Notes under the pieces: model-generated | Database searches by the model: none | Told to the model about the DNA's origin: nothing | What the model saw: the letters and a program-made list of their open reading frames with translations, nothing else | NCBI GenBank assembly: GCA_028686345.1 | Contig: JAQUCE010000008.1 | Span: 1 to 64,000, forward strand | Source of the DNA: Kiritimatiellia bacterium | Lineage (GTDB): Bacteria > Verrucomicrobiota > Kiritimatiellia > RFP12 > UBA1067 | Direction: 5' to 3' | Length of the DNA stretch: 64,000 nt | Program-made: the position numbers and the translations under genes | Shown: piece by piece, positions 43,279 to 52,568 of the stretch | Position numbering within the stretch: the stretch's first letter is position 1 | Layout: every line of letters starts with the position of its first letter

Positions 43279-44070
43279 ATGGGAACATCAATCAACTATC
43301 TTGGCTCACCAAACTGGGGCCCGGCAAAAAGTGAAACTACGAGAGTGGGTGGACAAGGCCACGTCACACCACAGAAGGCCGCCTCTATCGTTAAAAGCTT
43401 TGTGGATCAGATGCAACAAGCCTCGCAACTGGGTTTCGGCACCCCGCTTTCTAGTCAAAGAGATGGTTTCGGTGTTGTCTCTCGAGATGGCAAAGACCGT
43501 CACCGCGGCGGTGTTCGCGGAACACGTAGGCCAGACGGATCCGCCCGCACAGTTGCTCGGAGAATCGGCGGTTTCTTGGGAGATGTTCATGCCAAAGGAT
43601 TCCGCAATGTACTGTCAGAGCTAGGATTTACGGATATTACAAATAAGTCTCCGGACGAAATCGCATTCGCATTGGCTGATTTTTTCGGCGGTCCCGCTAG
43701 CCTGATTGAGCAAACAGCCTTGCGTGGCGCACTCATGGAGCTGGTGCTTGAATGGTCGGAAGGCGTACAGGAAATTGAGGGGTTGATCGAATCGGTAACG
43801 AATGCTGCTGAGAATATTGAGGACACACTTTATACCTTTTTCGGCCATTACATTTTCGAGGTTTTTAAAACCGTGGGCTATCAAGGTGTTCTCGCTACTC
43901 ATGGGTTTGAAAAGGCAGAAAGTATGGTTGATCAGATTCGAGACTTTATTAATGCTAAGATTGCAGGGGTAAAAGCCGAGCGTGAGTTGTCATCCGTGAA
44001 CTGGAACAGTATTGATGGCGCGGCGATTGTAGATGGCATTGTCACAGATACGATTGCTATATTTGGATAA
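43279..44070 (+). CDS. qatB: QatB
   Basis: 263 aa starting 3 nt after the qatA stop: MGTSINYLGSPNWGPAKSET, then GHVTPQKAASIVKSFVDQM. A Gly/Arg-rich stretch near residues 70-95 (DRHRGGVRGTRRPDGSARTV) precedes a helical domain (GFLGDVHAKGFRNVLSELGFTDITNKSPDEIAFALADFFGGPASL). It has the size, start and position of QatB, a protein of unknown biochemical role specific to these operons. The ribosome site is weak (AAGGTAACTT), so coupling to qatA is likely. Confidence 0.82.
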   Translation: MGTSINYLGSPNWGPAKSETTRVGGQGHVTPQKAASIVKSFVDQMQQASQLGFGTPLSSQRDGFGVVSRDGKDRHRGGVRGTRRPDGSARTVARRIGGFLGDVHAKGFRNVLSELGFTDITNKSPDEIAFALADFFGGPASLIEQTALRGALMELVLEWSEGVQEIEGLIESVTNAAENIEDTLYTFFGHYIFEVFKTVGYQGVLATHGFEKAESMVDQIRDFINAKIAGVKAERELSSVNWNSIDGAAIVDGIVTDTIAIFG

Positions 44071-44081
44071 AAGGAGAAACT

Positions 44082-45440
44082 ATGAGGCATCAAATAAACA
44101 TTTCAATTGCGTCAAAGGCGGATACTAGAAAAGAAAGTGCCACACTCTCTTTTCATTTTGAAGGACAAACCAAAGATGTCGTACTCGATGTGAACGCAAC
44201 CACGCTATTAAAAGTCTCGAGGGCCGTTCCGGATCTCGCTCAGGATTTTTTGTGCATTGCTTCGTGTGTCTACGCTGCGGACAAAGCTATACCTCGTGAT
44301 GGAGCGGAGGACAGGTGGACGCGGTACTTAGGCATCGAAATTCCTGTTGAGCACGTTGATATTTGGGCTGCCGTCGCAGATGAGCTATCTGACTGTGTCG
44401 GTTTTTTAACTGGAGATCGATGGGAAATATCTTTCCGGCACGGAGAAAAACGCTTGGTTCAAAAAAAACCCAGGAAACGTAGAGCCCGGTTCAAACGTGC
44501 CACCGGAAAAGCAGTTTGTCTCTTCTCAGGAGGGTTGGATTCTTTCATCGGTGCAGTGAATTGGATGACTGAAAAGCCATCAGAAAAACTGCTTCTGGTT
44601 GGGCACTATGATGGTGATGTATCTGGCCCTAGTTCGGACCAGAAGGCGTTGCAAAACATTCTCCAACAGAGTTTCGCTGGCTGTTTTGAATTCGCACAAA
44701 CTCGAATTGGACTATCTTCAGGAGGAATGGACACAAACTATCGTAGCCGTTCTCTTCTTTTTATCTCCCTTGGGTGTTATTTTGCAGAAATACTCGGACA
44801 GGATGTACCTGTCTTAATCCCAGAGAATGGACCAATTGCCCTGAACTTCCCCTTGACCGCGGCACGCCGCGGTTCATGTAGCACTCGGACGGTTCATCCT
44901 CGGTTTCTAACAGCTCTTAATGAAATTCTTGAATGCGTGGGTATGCGCAATCCCGTTCTGAATCCCTACGAACTGAAAACGAAAGGTGAAATGGTGGCAG
45001 AGTGTCGGGATCAAAATATACTTAAGAGTGCTTACGCGCTTACACGTTCATGCTCAAAGTTTGGACGAAAAGGGCATTGGATTAATAGAAAAAGCCTATC
45101 TGTAAAAACTCCGTTGGGATGCGGCATCTGTATACCTTGTTTGTTCCGTCGTGCTTCTCTTCACGCCTGCGGATTTGATTCCGAGGTTTACGGCATTCCG
45201 ATTGAATCTATAACTGATCTTTCAGGAGCAGCAAAGGCAGATTTGTTGGCTCTTATTGCTTTTTTGCGTCGAAACGACTCTGATCGGGAAATTGCCGCTG
45301 GATTACTTGGAAACGGATTGCTTCCCGTGGAAAATCTTTCAGATTATGTCGATTTAGTAAAACGTATGCGGTCAGAGGTGCTCGTTTGGCTGAAAGCAAG
45401 CGCTTCGGGATATTTGAAGAATGAGGTTTCAACATGTTAA
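44082..45440 (+). CDS. qatC: QatC, QueC-like PP-loop ATPase
   Basis: 452 aa, AAAGGAG upstream. The PP-loop SGGLDSFIGAVNWM lies near residue 150, with LLVGHYDGDVSGPSSDQ and NGPIALNFPLTAARRGSCSTRTVHPRF, then a Zn-binding style C-x-x-C set (CGICIPCLFRR). This is the 7-cyano-7-deazaguanine synthase-like subunit of QatABCD, extended relative to QueC (~230 aa) by an N-terminal domain. It probably catalyses an ATP-dependent nitrile/amide-type modification as QueC does, but the Qat substrate is not known to me. Its stop overlaps the qatD start. Confidence 0.88.
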   Translation: MRHQINISIASKADTRKESATLSFHFEGQTKDVVLDVNATTLLKVSRAVPDLAQDFLCIASCVYAADKAIPRDGAEDRWTRYLGIEIPVEHVDIWAAVADELSDCVGFLTGDRWEISFRHGEKRLVQKKPRKRRARFKRATGKAVCLFSGGLDSFIGAVNWMTEKPSEKLLLVGHYDGDVSGPSSDQKALQNILQQSFAGCFEFAQTRIGLSSGGMDTNYRSRSLLFISLGCYFAEILGQDVPVLIPENGPIALNFPLTAARRGSCSTRTVHPRFLTALNEILECVGMRNPVLNPYELKTKGEMVAECRDQNILKSAYALTRSCSKFGRKGHWINRKSLSVKTPLGCGICIPCLFRRASLHACGFDSEVYGIPIESITDLSGAAKADLLALIAFLRRNDSDREIAAGLLGNGLLPVENLSDYVDLVKRMRSEVLVWLKASASGYLKNEVSTC

Positions 45441-46171
45441 TCGATACTCATTGCCACATTGATCAGTATCCATCACCTGAAGAGGTTATCCTAGAGTGTG
45501 AGAGAAACGCTTTGCGTGTGGTAGCAGTCACGAACCTTCCGTCGCACTACGCAATTGCTGCTGAGAGGCTAAGGGGACATAAATATGTATCTGCTTCTCT
45601 TGGAATGCATCCGCTATTAGCGGCGAAAGGTATCCATGAGCTGACTTCGTTTAAGAGAATGGCGTTGCGCACTAATTTTGTTGGAGAGATAGGGCTCGAT
45701 TTTTCTCGCCAGGGAAGGGCATCCATAACCGTTCAAGAGCGCGTATTTGAAGGGGTGCTAAGTGTAATTCAGGATCGCCCCCGATTTATCACTTTGCATA
45801 GCAGAGGTGCAGAGGCCGTAGTTCTTGAAGGGCTTCGTCGACACGGTGTCAAGGCGGCGGTCTTTCATTGGTTTTCGGGATCGATAAAAACTCTTCAAAA
45901 CGTATTTGCAGAGGGGCATTTCGTATCAATCAATCCGTCTATGCTTTCTAGCATTAGCGGACAACGAGTGATCGCCCAGTCCCCTAGGGAGAGAATCCTA
46001 ATTGAAAGCGATGGGCCATTCACGAAAATTGAAGGGCGAGTCTGCAAACCGGTCAGTGTGGCACTGGTTTATCAGGATTTGGCCACTCGCTGGGGAGCAT
46101 CAGTTGAAAAAGTTGCTGACTGCATACAATCCAATTATGAAAGCATCGTAAGTAAATGTAAGACACTATGA
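45434..46171 (+). CDS. qatD: QatD, TatD-family metal-dependent hydrolase
   Basis: 245 aa. TatD fold: MLIDTHCHIDQYPSPEEVI (HxH metal site), GMHP, NFVGEIGLDFSRQ, FITLHSRGAE, FHWFSG and ILIESDGPF (metal Asp). TatD enzymes are Mg-dependent DNases/hydrolases, and in QatABCD this is the presumed nuclease. It overlaps qatC by 7 nt, completing a four-gene operon in canonical order. Confidence 0.88.
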   Translation: MLIDTHCHIDQYPSPEEVILECERNALRVVAVTNLPSHYAIAAERLRGHKYVSASLGMHPLLAAKGIHELTSFKRMALRTNFVGEIGLDFSRQGRASITVQERVFEGVLSVIQDRPRFITLHSRGAEAVVLEGLRRHGVKAAVFHWFSGSIKTLQNVFAEGHFVSINPSMLSSISGQRVIAQSPRERILIESDGPFTKIEGRVCKPVSVALVYQDLATRWGASVEKVADCIQSNYESIVSKCKTL

Positions 46172-46315
46172 TGTTTTGACCATTAGTGTTTAGGTTATGG
46201 ACATGAAGGCTAACGAAACGCTATACAGGTTAGGTAACTGCGGCATGATTTCTGATAATGTGAAGTGCGAATCACACCCCAGCCACCTGTCCAATGAGAG
46301 TGGGTGTTTTGAATA

Positions 46316-46423
46316 ATGCATGAATTAGATCAGTTGCAAAAGCAATCAGAAGCAAAGGAAGCGCGTCGTAAAACGGTTGTTGAGCAGGAGTTGGCAGGTA
46401 GTGAACCCGCCTCTTTAGTTTGA
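46316..46423 (+). CDS. 35-codon ORF, possibly a coiled-coil remnant
   Basis: MHELDQLQKQSEAKEARRKT then VVEQELAGSEPASLV. A heptad-like helix, faintly similar to the ClpB middle-domain coiled coil. A decayed ClpB-like gene lies downstream at 47142, but the order would be wrong for a single gene. No ribosome site. The rest of 46172-46488 shows nothing except the 41-bp repeat. Confidence 0.25.
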   Translation: MHELDQLQKQSEAKEARRKTVVEQELAGSEPASLV

Positions 46424-46458
46424 ACATGCGTGAGAAAACATAAGGTTGGTCATAGAAA
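46418..46458. repeat. 41-bp direct repeat, left copy
   Basis: GTTTGAACATGCGTGAGAAA and the following bases up to CATAGAAA recur at 48618-48658 with one mismatch. The two copies bracket the nuclease gene and the Clp remnant. Confidence 0.85.
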
Positions 46459-46488
46459 GTTATTGGTACAGACTGAAAGAGATATGTC

Positions 46489-47097
46489 ATGAATTTAACG
46501 TACAGCCGAGAAGATGATTTGATCAATAAATTGAATCAGTTTCTGCTCAGAGAACTCCACCTCCCAGAAGCGGATTACACGAATAAATTTACTTTGGAGT
46601 CTCTGCTCAGCCTTAAATCCGTTCTTTCCGATATCAATAATTTGATTACCCTTAAACTAACGTGTGGATTAGCAAGTTGGGTCTGTGATACATACAGTCT
46701 GGAAGAGGATATACGAGCAAGCCTTTGCAGAAGTGTAATGCGCAAAAAGCCTAACGCGAATGGTTTTGATCTGTATCTCGGTGTTCCAATGTCGTTTGTA
46801 GCTGAAGTGAAATGCAATTTGCCCATAAATGGAGGTCTTAGATATGGTGCTCAACAGAAGCGAGGGATTTTGTCTGACGTTGAGTCATTGATGACCGGAA
46901 AACGTAAGTCGCCGATGATGAGCCAGAAGGTTTTGAAGTTTCTCGGTTTTCTGGATCTACCGGCGATTCGTGCTGCGAACGAGCACTTGATTAAGACCAC
47001 GCCTGCTTTGGCAGAAAAACTACGATTTGTCCAACCAAAACAGAAACCTAGAGCATTGAGGTATGTACATGGCGTCTACATACCGATTAAGGTTTAG
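46489..47097 (+). CDS. PD-(D/E)XK-like nuclease-fold protein
   Basis: 202 aa. NGFDLYLGVPMSFVAEVKCN gives a D-(~10 residues)-E-x-K motif on adjacent strands, the signature of restriction-endonuclease-fold nucleases, preceded by a helical segment (SLEEDIRASLCRSVMRKKP). A following YGAQQKRGILSDVESLM helix is compatible with the fold. It stands alone, close to a 41-bp direct repeat, with no methyltransferase beside it. The start ATG follows AAAGAGATATGTC. Biological role unknown; a defence nuclease is plausible from context. Confidence 0.6.
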   Translation: MNLTYSREDDLINKLNQFLLRELHLPEADYTNKFTLESLLSLKSVLSDINNLITLKLTCGLASWVCDTYSLEEDIRASLCRSVMRKKPNANGFDLYLGVPMSFVAEVKCNLPINGGLRYGAQQKRGILSDVESLMTGKRKSPMMSQKVLKFLGFLDLPAIRAANEHLIKTTPALAEKLRFVQPKQKPRALRYVHGVYIPIKV

Positions 47098-47141
47098 TCT
47101 GCGTCCTTGGGGATCGGAGCTGATTTCAATCTCGCTTCATC

Positions 47142-48361
47142 CTTGTTGTACTGCAGATCGGTGAGCCAGGGGTTGGCAAGACCGCGATTGTGGAAGTGCT
47201 TGCTCAAAGGATCGCACAGGGTACGGATGGCAAAGTACTCAAGGGCAAGCGATTGATTTAATTGACCGAGCCTGCGCTCAGCTCTGTATTCCCGGTCTGA
47301 GTATTCAAGGAGACAAGTCGGATCTAGAGTGTGGTCTTGTATCCAAAAAAAATGTGGCCGCTGTCTTGTCTGAAAAAACGGGGATTCCTGTAGAGCTGAT
47401 TGCGAATGAGTTGCGCAGAGACTCTAACTCCAGGATGGAGGGGCTAAGCCATCGTCTTGCACTGCGCGTGATTGGGCAGGATGTTGCAATCAAGAGTGTG
47501 TGTGATCGGCTTATGTTGGCTCAGGCAGCGTTGCTTGATCGCCGGGGACCGCTGGGCGTGTTCCTCTTCATGGGGCCTTCCGGGGTTGGTAAGACCGAGC
47601 TGGCGCGGGCACTTGCGGATGCGCTCTTTGGTTCTGAAAAGTCCATGATCCGGCTTGACATGTCGGAGTACATGGAAAAGCATAATGTGGCACGTTTGAT
47701 TGGCTCGCCGCCAGGTTATATCGGACACGATGAAGAGGGGCAGCTGACCGGGGCTTTGCGGAGAGCGCCGTACTCCATTGTGCTTTTAGATGAGATTGAA
47801 AAGGCTCATCCTCAAGTGGCCGATCTGTTTCTTCAAGTATTTGACGATGGACGCGTGACAGATGCCAAAGGGGGGAGCGTTGATGCCAAGAACTCGATTT
47901 TTATCATGACATCCAATCTTGGGGTGGAGTCGTCGGTTAAACTCAAGCAGATGGGGTTTAATGCCTTGGCGGCTCCTGCCTTAGCAAAGGCCTCCGCAAG
48001 AGAAAATGACGTTTTGAAAAAATATTTCAGGCCGGAGATGATCAACAGGATTGACGAAGTTATTGTTTTTGAGCAGCTCGACATTAAAGTGGTTGAGCAG
48101 ATCGCTGAGAAACGGATGGAGATGCTGGCACTGACTTTAAAAGAGAAGCACAATGTGACGTTGACATACGATAAAAAAGTGATTGAATTCTTGTGTGCGG
48201 CAGGGTTCAATGCCGAGTTTGGGGCAAGGGAGTTGGCCAGGGTTATCCAGCGTTATATCGAGATGCCGCTGGCCGGTTTGCTTGCCGCTCAATCAAAGAG
48301 TGATGCTTGTCACATACGCTGCATCGCAGAAAATGACGGTGTTATAATCAGTTTCCAATAG
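47142..48361 (+). pseudogene. ClpB/ClpA-like AAA+ chaperone, decayed
   Basis: 47142-47260 encodes the first AAA+ P-loop ([20 protein letters not shown]... LKGKRLI), then stops. A second frame from ~47257 joins [11 protein letters not shown]... NVAAVLSEKTGIPVELIANEL to the complete second AAA+ domain: FMGPSGVGKTELARALADAL, VLLDEIEKAH, ITSNLG-like MTSNLGVESS, FRPEMINRIDEVIVF and the D2-small domain to FGARELARVIQRYIEMPLA. The N-domain, most of NBD1 and the middle domain are missing. An open frame from GTG 47354 could still give the C-terminal half, but disaggregase function is lost. Confidence 0.75.
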
Positions 48362-48600
48362 GTAGGTCCGATTCCCAATCGGACATCTCCGGTTGGAAAC
48401 CGGAGCTGCAGACGATCGGCTGCGCCGTCGGCTTACGATAGCGGCGACGATGCTGGTCGACGATTCCCCGCATGTTCCCGATCGTCCACCAACATCGCTT
48501 GCCACGCCGAATGACTGGCGGGCGGGGCGCACAGCATCGTCGGATGAAGCTTGATAAGTATGTCCTCCGCTATGCGGTGGACAGCAATAATCCACCGTGT
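48362..48600. repeat. Dispersed repeat family 2, copy 1, plus a CCGCTATGCGG hairpin
   Basis: Two hairpins, GTCCGATTCCCAATCGGAC and CTCCGGTTGGAAACCGGAG, are followed by a GGCGACGATGCTGGT tract. The same order occurs at 59759-59872. Near 48565 a TCCGCTATGCGGTGGA hairpin like the 1-180 array follows. No gene is seen in the 48362-48728 gap. Confidence 0.75.
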
Positions 48601-48617
48601 AACGGCGGATTTACTTT

Positions 48618-48658
48618 GTTTGAACATGCGTGAGAAAACATAAGGTTGGTTATAGAAA
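48618..48658. repeat. 41-bp direct repeat, right copy
   Basis: Same 41 bp as 46418-46458 with a single C/T difference. It lies just outside the Clp remnant and before the efflux operon's 3' end. Confidence 0.85.
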
Positions 48659-48667
48659 TTCAGTAAC

Positions 48668-48688
48668 AGCCGCCCATTTTGGGCGGCT
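48668..48688 (-). terminator. Hairpin 3' of cusA
   Basis: AGCCGCCC and GGGCGGCT form an 8-bp GC-rich stem with a 5-nt loop, 40 bp beyond the cusA stop on its strand. No clear U-tract follows, so termination may be weak or the hairpin may only stabilise the mRNA end. Confidence 0.45.
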
Positions 48689-48728
48689 ACCTGAGCAGTT
48701 AAAAGGGCTTATAAAACCGACCAAACAC

Positions 48729-51700
48729 TTAAGTTGTGGTTGAGTTACAGGCAAGCTGAGATTCCTTTACGAGCGAATATAGCACTGGCACAACCAACAT
48801 TGTAATAATTTCAATTAACATCCCTCCAAATGAGGGAATCGCCATGGGCACCATGATATCGCTGCCGCGCCCGGTTGCGGTCAGCACCGGGATTAACGCC
48901 AAAATAGTGGTTGCGGTTGTCATCAGGCAGGCCCGGACGCGGCGTGTGCCTGCTTCAACCACAAGGGCCCGGATCTCCTCTTTGGTTTGCAGGGTTTTGT
49001 CCCTGAATAACTGGGTAAGGTAGGTGCCCATCACAACGCCGTCGTCGGTGGCGATGCCGAACAGGGCCAAAAACCCAACCCATACAGCCACGCTCATGTT
49101 GATGGTATGCACCTGAAACAGGTTGCGCATCTCAACGCCGAACAGGGTGATGTTGAGGAACCAGGGTTGAGCATAGAGCCAGACCAGGATGAAGCCGCCC
49201 GACCATGCAATGAACACACCGGTGAAGATCAGCAGGGTGGTGGCAGTTGACTTGAACTCAAAGTAGATCAGCATGAAGATGGCGAAGAGCGCAATCGGCA
49301 GTACCATTGAGAGGGTTTTGGAGGCGCGCAATTGGTTTTCATAACTGCCTGCAAAGCGATAGCTGACACCACGGGGAATCTCAAACTCACCACTGTCGAT
49401 CTTGCTTTGCAGGTAGGCCTGGGCCTGCTCAACCACATCAACTTCAGCGAAACCGGGCTTTTTGTCAAACACAACGTAGCCAACGAGAAAGGTGTCCTCA
49501 CTCTTGATGCTCTGAGGGCCTCGGACATATCTGATTTCAGCGATTTCCATGATCGGTATCTGTGTTCCCTTTGCACCTGGGATAAGCACCTTTTCGAGGG
49601 ATTCGATATTGTCTCGCAGCTCGCGGCTGTAACGCACACGCACGGGGAAGCGCTCCCGGCCTTCGACGGTTCCTGTGACGGTTTTGCCGCCGATAGCGAT
49701 CTCCACCACATCTTGAAATTTCCGGATCGGGATGCCATAGCGAGCCAGAGCCTCACGGTCAGGCACGATTTCAAGGTAGGGCTTGCCAACAATACGGTCA
49801 GCGATCACAGCGGCTGGCTCAATCGCCGGAAGTTCTTTGAGGTAGTGCTCAATCTGCAAGCCAACCCTTTCGATTGTATCCAGGTCAGGCCCCTGCACCT
49901 TGACACCCATGGGCGCGCGCATGCCGCTTTGCAACATGACGATCCGGGCGGCAATGGGCTGCAGCATGGGGGCTGATGTGGTGCCAGGTATCTTGGCAGC
50001 TCCGGTGATTTCCTTCCAGATATCATCCGGTGTCCGGATGTGGTCGCGCCATTGGCGGTAGGGTCTGCCGCGCGGATCTTCGATCAATTCACCGCCCTCA
50101 TCCCGTACAAACTCGTTGTTGCGGTACTTGAAGTTAATGCGCGCCCCGTCCCTGTCCGCTTTATATTCAGGGATGTAGTTGATCACAGTTTCAATCATGG
50201 AGATCGGCGCGGGATCCAGCGGGGTTTCAGCACGCCCCAGCTTGCCAACAGCCGATTCAATCTCAGGGATTGATTGAAATGCCATGTCCTGCTTCTGCAT
50301 AATATCCAGCGCCTCACCGATCGAGGCGTGCGCCATTGTGGTTGGCATAAAGAGAAACGAACCTTCATCCAGATTTGGCATAAACTCCTTACCAAACCCT
50401 GGAAATGTGTGTGCGATTTTTTGACCTGGCCGAGAGCTCCCGATAAACTTTGGCAACCAGCCAAAAGTTTTATGGAATCCGAGCCAGCTGGTCATTCCGA
50501 CGATGAAAAGCGTAAGCGGAAGGGAGAGGAACAGGGCTTTATGTCGCAGGCACCATCTCAGCAATGGCTCATAGAAATATTGAAACACCTTGAAGAATCC
50601 CAGCAACCCGCCGATTAACAACACAACAAAGACCAGGTTGCGCAGGACTCCTTTTTCGGGCCCTAACGGTTCCCAATCCCGGGTAAGCAGAACACCAACC
50701 ACAGCGATAGTTACATAGATCGCTATGCGGGGTATCCATTTAACCAGCTTTTTTGGCATCTGAGGTTTACCAAAGCGAAAAACCCCAAGTAATCTTTTGC
50801 TCTTCACTTTGCCGCAGAATAATGTGTGGGCAACAGCCGGGAGAATGGTTAGGGCGATCAATATTGACGCTATCAGGGCAAAGGTCTTGGTAAAGGCCAA
50901 TGGCTTAAAGAGCTTACCCTCAGCTCCGATCATTGTGAACACAGGCAGGAAGCTCACAACCGTGGTCATCACAGCGGTAAGCACCGCACTGCCAACTTCG
51001 GAGGCTGCCCGGTGCACGACCTCCAGTGTAGATTCCGATGGATCAGCCTTTTCAAGATGTCGCAAGATGTTTTCACAGATCACAATCCCCATATCCACAA
51101 TCGTGCCGATGGCAATTACGATTCCTGAGAGCGCCACAATGTTTGCCTGCACCTTAAACAGTTTCATGGCAATGAAAGTTAGCAAAACAGCCAGGGGCAG
51201 CATGGAGCTGATGACAAACCCGCTGCGCAGATGCATAACCATGATCAGAACAACAATGATAGTGATCAGGATTTGCTGGCCAATGGCGCTGTTCAGTGTG
51301 CCGAGAGTTTCATAGATCAGCCCGGTCCGGTCATAGAAGGGCACTACACTGACTTTACTGAGCGTGATCCACTCCGGCCACTCTTCGCTAGTGCTCCCTC
51401 TGAGGTATTCTTTCCATCCAGCCTGGTTTAAGGCACTGCCGGCAAAGGCGTCAAATCCCAGGTTGAATGCAAATGCTTCCACCTCGTCGCTGGTGGTTTG
51501 CTTGAAATCAATGATCGCCTTAGTCGGAAGGGCATCCTGGGTCTCGGTAATCTTTGTTTTAACATTGGCGATTACCTGCAACGGGTTGTCGCCATAGCGG
51601 GCTACCACCACACCGCCAACCACCGCAGCGCCGCCCTTGTCCAGGGCCCCGCGGCGCGTAGCAGGGCCGAGGGTTACATTGGCAACGTGCTTGATAAGTA

Positions 51701-52568
51701 CGGGGACAGCATCAGCGTTGGCTTTGATAACACTGTTTTCAATGTCCTCGATTTTTTTGATAAAGCCGATGCCCCGAATCAAATACTCGGTTCGGTTGAC
51801 CTCTATGCTCTTGGCCCCCACGTCGATATTGGCGCTTTGGACGGCGGTGTAGACCTCATCCACGCTGACCCCATAGGCCCGCATAGCGTCTGGATCAACG
51901 TCAACCTGATACTCGCGTACAAAGCCCCCAACAGAGGCAACCTCAGCCACGCCCTCAGCCGCGAGCAGCCAATAGCGTACATACCAGTCCTGGATAGTCC
52001 GCAACTCCTCCTGGTCCCATCCGCCGGTTGGCTGGCCATCAGGGCCCAGCCCCTCCAGCGTATACCAGTAGATCTGGCCCAGTGCAGTTGCATCAGGGCC
52101 CAGAGTCGGCTGGACACCTGCAGGCAGGGTGCCTGCGGACAACGAGTTCAGCTTTTCCAGCACCCGGCTCCGCGACCAGTAGAACTCCACCTCCTCTTTG
52201 AAAATAATGTAGATTGAGGAAAAGCCGAACATAGAGTAACTGCGGATGGTTTGGACACCCGGAATGCCGAGCAGCTGAACAGTCAGCGGATAGCCGATCT
52301 GATCTTCTACATCCTGCGGTGAGCGTCCCATCCACTCAGTAAAAACAATCTGCTGGTTTTCGCCAATATCCGGAATCGCATCAACTGCTACAGGATAGCG
52401 GTTCAGATTCCCGACCTGCCAGTCAAAGGGCGCAACCAGCACCCCGGCAAAGATTACGGCGATGGTCAACAACGACACAATCAGCTTGTTTTCCAGGCAG
52501 AAGCGCATGAGGCATCCGACAGGGGAGCGCTGTTCTGGCGTTTGCTGGTATGTTTGTCCGTTATTCAT
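48729..52568 (-). CDS. cusA: CusA/CzcA-type heavy-metal efflux RND permease
   Basis: 1279 aa from the ATG at 52568. HME-RND family inner-membrane pump: an N-terminal helix then RYPVAVDAIPDIGENQQIVFTEW, VEDQIGYPL, GIPGVQTIRSYSMFGFSSIYIIF; central helices (IVVLIMVMHLRSGFVISSMLPLAVLLTF, IGTIVDMGIVICENILRHLEK); the second half repeats the fold (FIAWSGGFILVWLY, LFGIATDDGVVMGTYLTQLF). It takes Cu(I)/Ag(I) or divalent ions from periplasm or cytoplasm to the outer-membrane channel using the proton gradient. An extra hydrophobic/linker insertion (KRLLGVFRFGKP to LRNLVFVVLLIGGLLGFF) makes it longer than CusA of E. coli (1047 aa). It overlaps cusB by 8 nt. Confidence 0.92.
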   Translation of the reverse strand: MNNGQTYQQTPEQRSPVGCLMRFCLENKLIVSLLTIAVIFAGVLVAPFDWQVGNLNRYPVAVDAIPDIGENQQIVFTEWMGRSPQDVEDQIGYPLTVQLLGIPGVQTIRSYSMFGFSSIYIIFKEEVEFYWSRSRVLEKLNSLSAGTLPAGVQPTLGPDATALGQIYWYTLEGLGPDGQPTGGWDQEELRTIQDWYVRYWLLAAEGVAEVASVGGFVREYQVDVDPDAMRAYGVSVDEVYTAVQSANIDVGAKSIEVNRTEYLIRGIGFIKKIEDIENSVIKANADAVPVLIKHVANVTLGPATRRGALDKGGAAVVGGVVVARYGDNPLQVIANVKTKITETQDALPTKAIIDFKQTTSDEVEAFAFNLGFDAFAGSALNQAGWKEYLRGSTSEEWPEWITLSKVSVVPFYDRTGLIYETLGTLNSAIGQQILITIIVVLIMVMHLRSGFVISSMLPLAVLLTFIAMKLFKVQANIVALSGIVIAIGTIVDMGIVICENILRHLEKADPSESTLEVVHRAASEVGSAVLTAVMTTVVSFLPVFTMIGAEGKLFKPLAFTKTFALIASILIALTILPAVAHTLFCGKVKSKRLLGVFRFGKPQMPKKLVKWIPRIAIYVTIAVVGVLLTRDWEPLGPEKGVLRNLVFVVLLIGGLLGFFKVFQYFYEPLLRWCLRHKALFLSLPLTLFIVGMTSWLGFHKTFGWLPKFIGSSRPGQKIAHTFPGFGKEFMPNLDEGSFLFMPTTMAHASIGEALDIMQKQDMAFQSIPEIESAVGKLGRAETPLDPAPISMIETVINYIPEYKADRDGARINFKYRNNEFVRDEGGELIEDPRGRPYRQWRDHIRTPDDIWKEITGAAKIPGTTSAPMLQPIAARIVMLQSGMRAPMGVKVQGPDLDTIERVGLQIEHYLKELPAIEPAAVIADRIVGKPYLEIVPDREALARYGIPIRKFQDVVEIAIGGKTVTGTVEGRERFPVRVRYSRELRDNIESLEKVLIPGAKGTQIPIMEIAEIRYVRGPQSIKSEDTFLVGYVVFDKKPGFAEVDVVEQAQAYLQSKIDSGEFEIPRGVSYRFAGSYENQLRASKTLSMVLPIALFAIFMLIYFEFKSTATTLLIFTGVFIAWSGGFILVWLYAQPWFLNITLFGVEMRNLFQVHTINMSVAVWVGFLALFGIATDDGVVMGTYLTQLFRDKTLQTKEEIRALVVEAGTRRVRACLMTTATTILALIPVLTATGRGSDIMVPMAIPSFGGMLIEIITMLVVPVLYSLVKESQLACNSTTT

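Noticed and set aside
47354-48361. Intact Clp-family ATPase of 335 aa
   Set aside because: Upstream in-frame sequence and the separate NBD1 P-loop fragment show that it is the tail of a deleted ClpB-like gene, though a truncated product may still be made.
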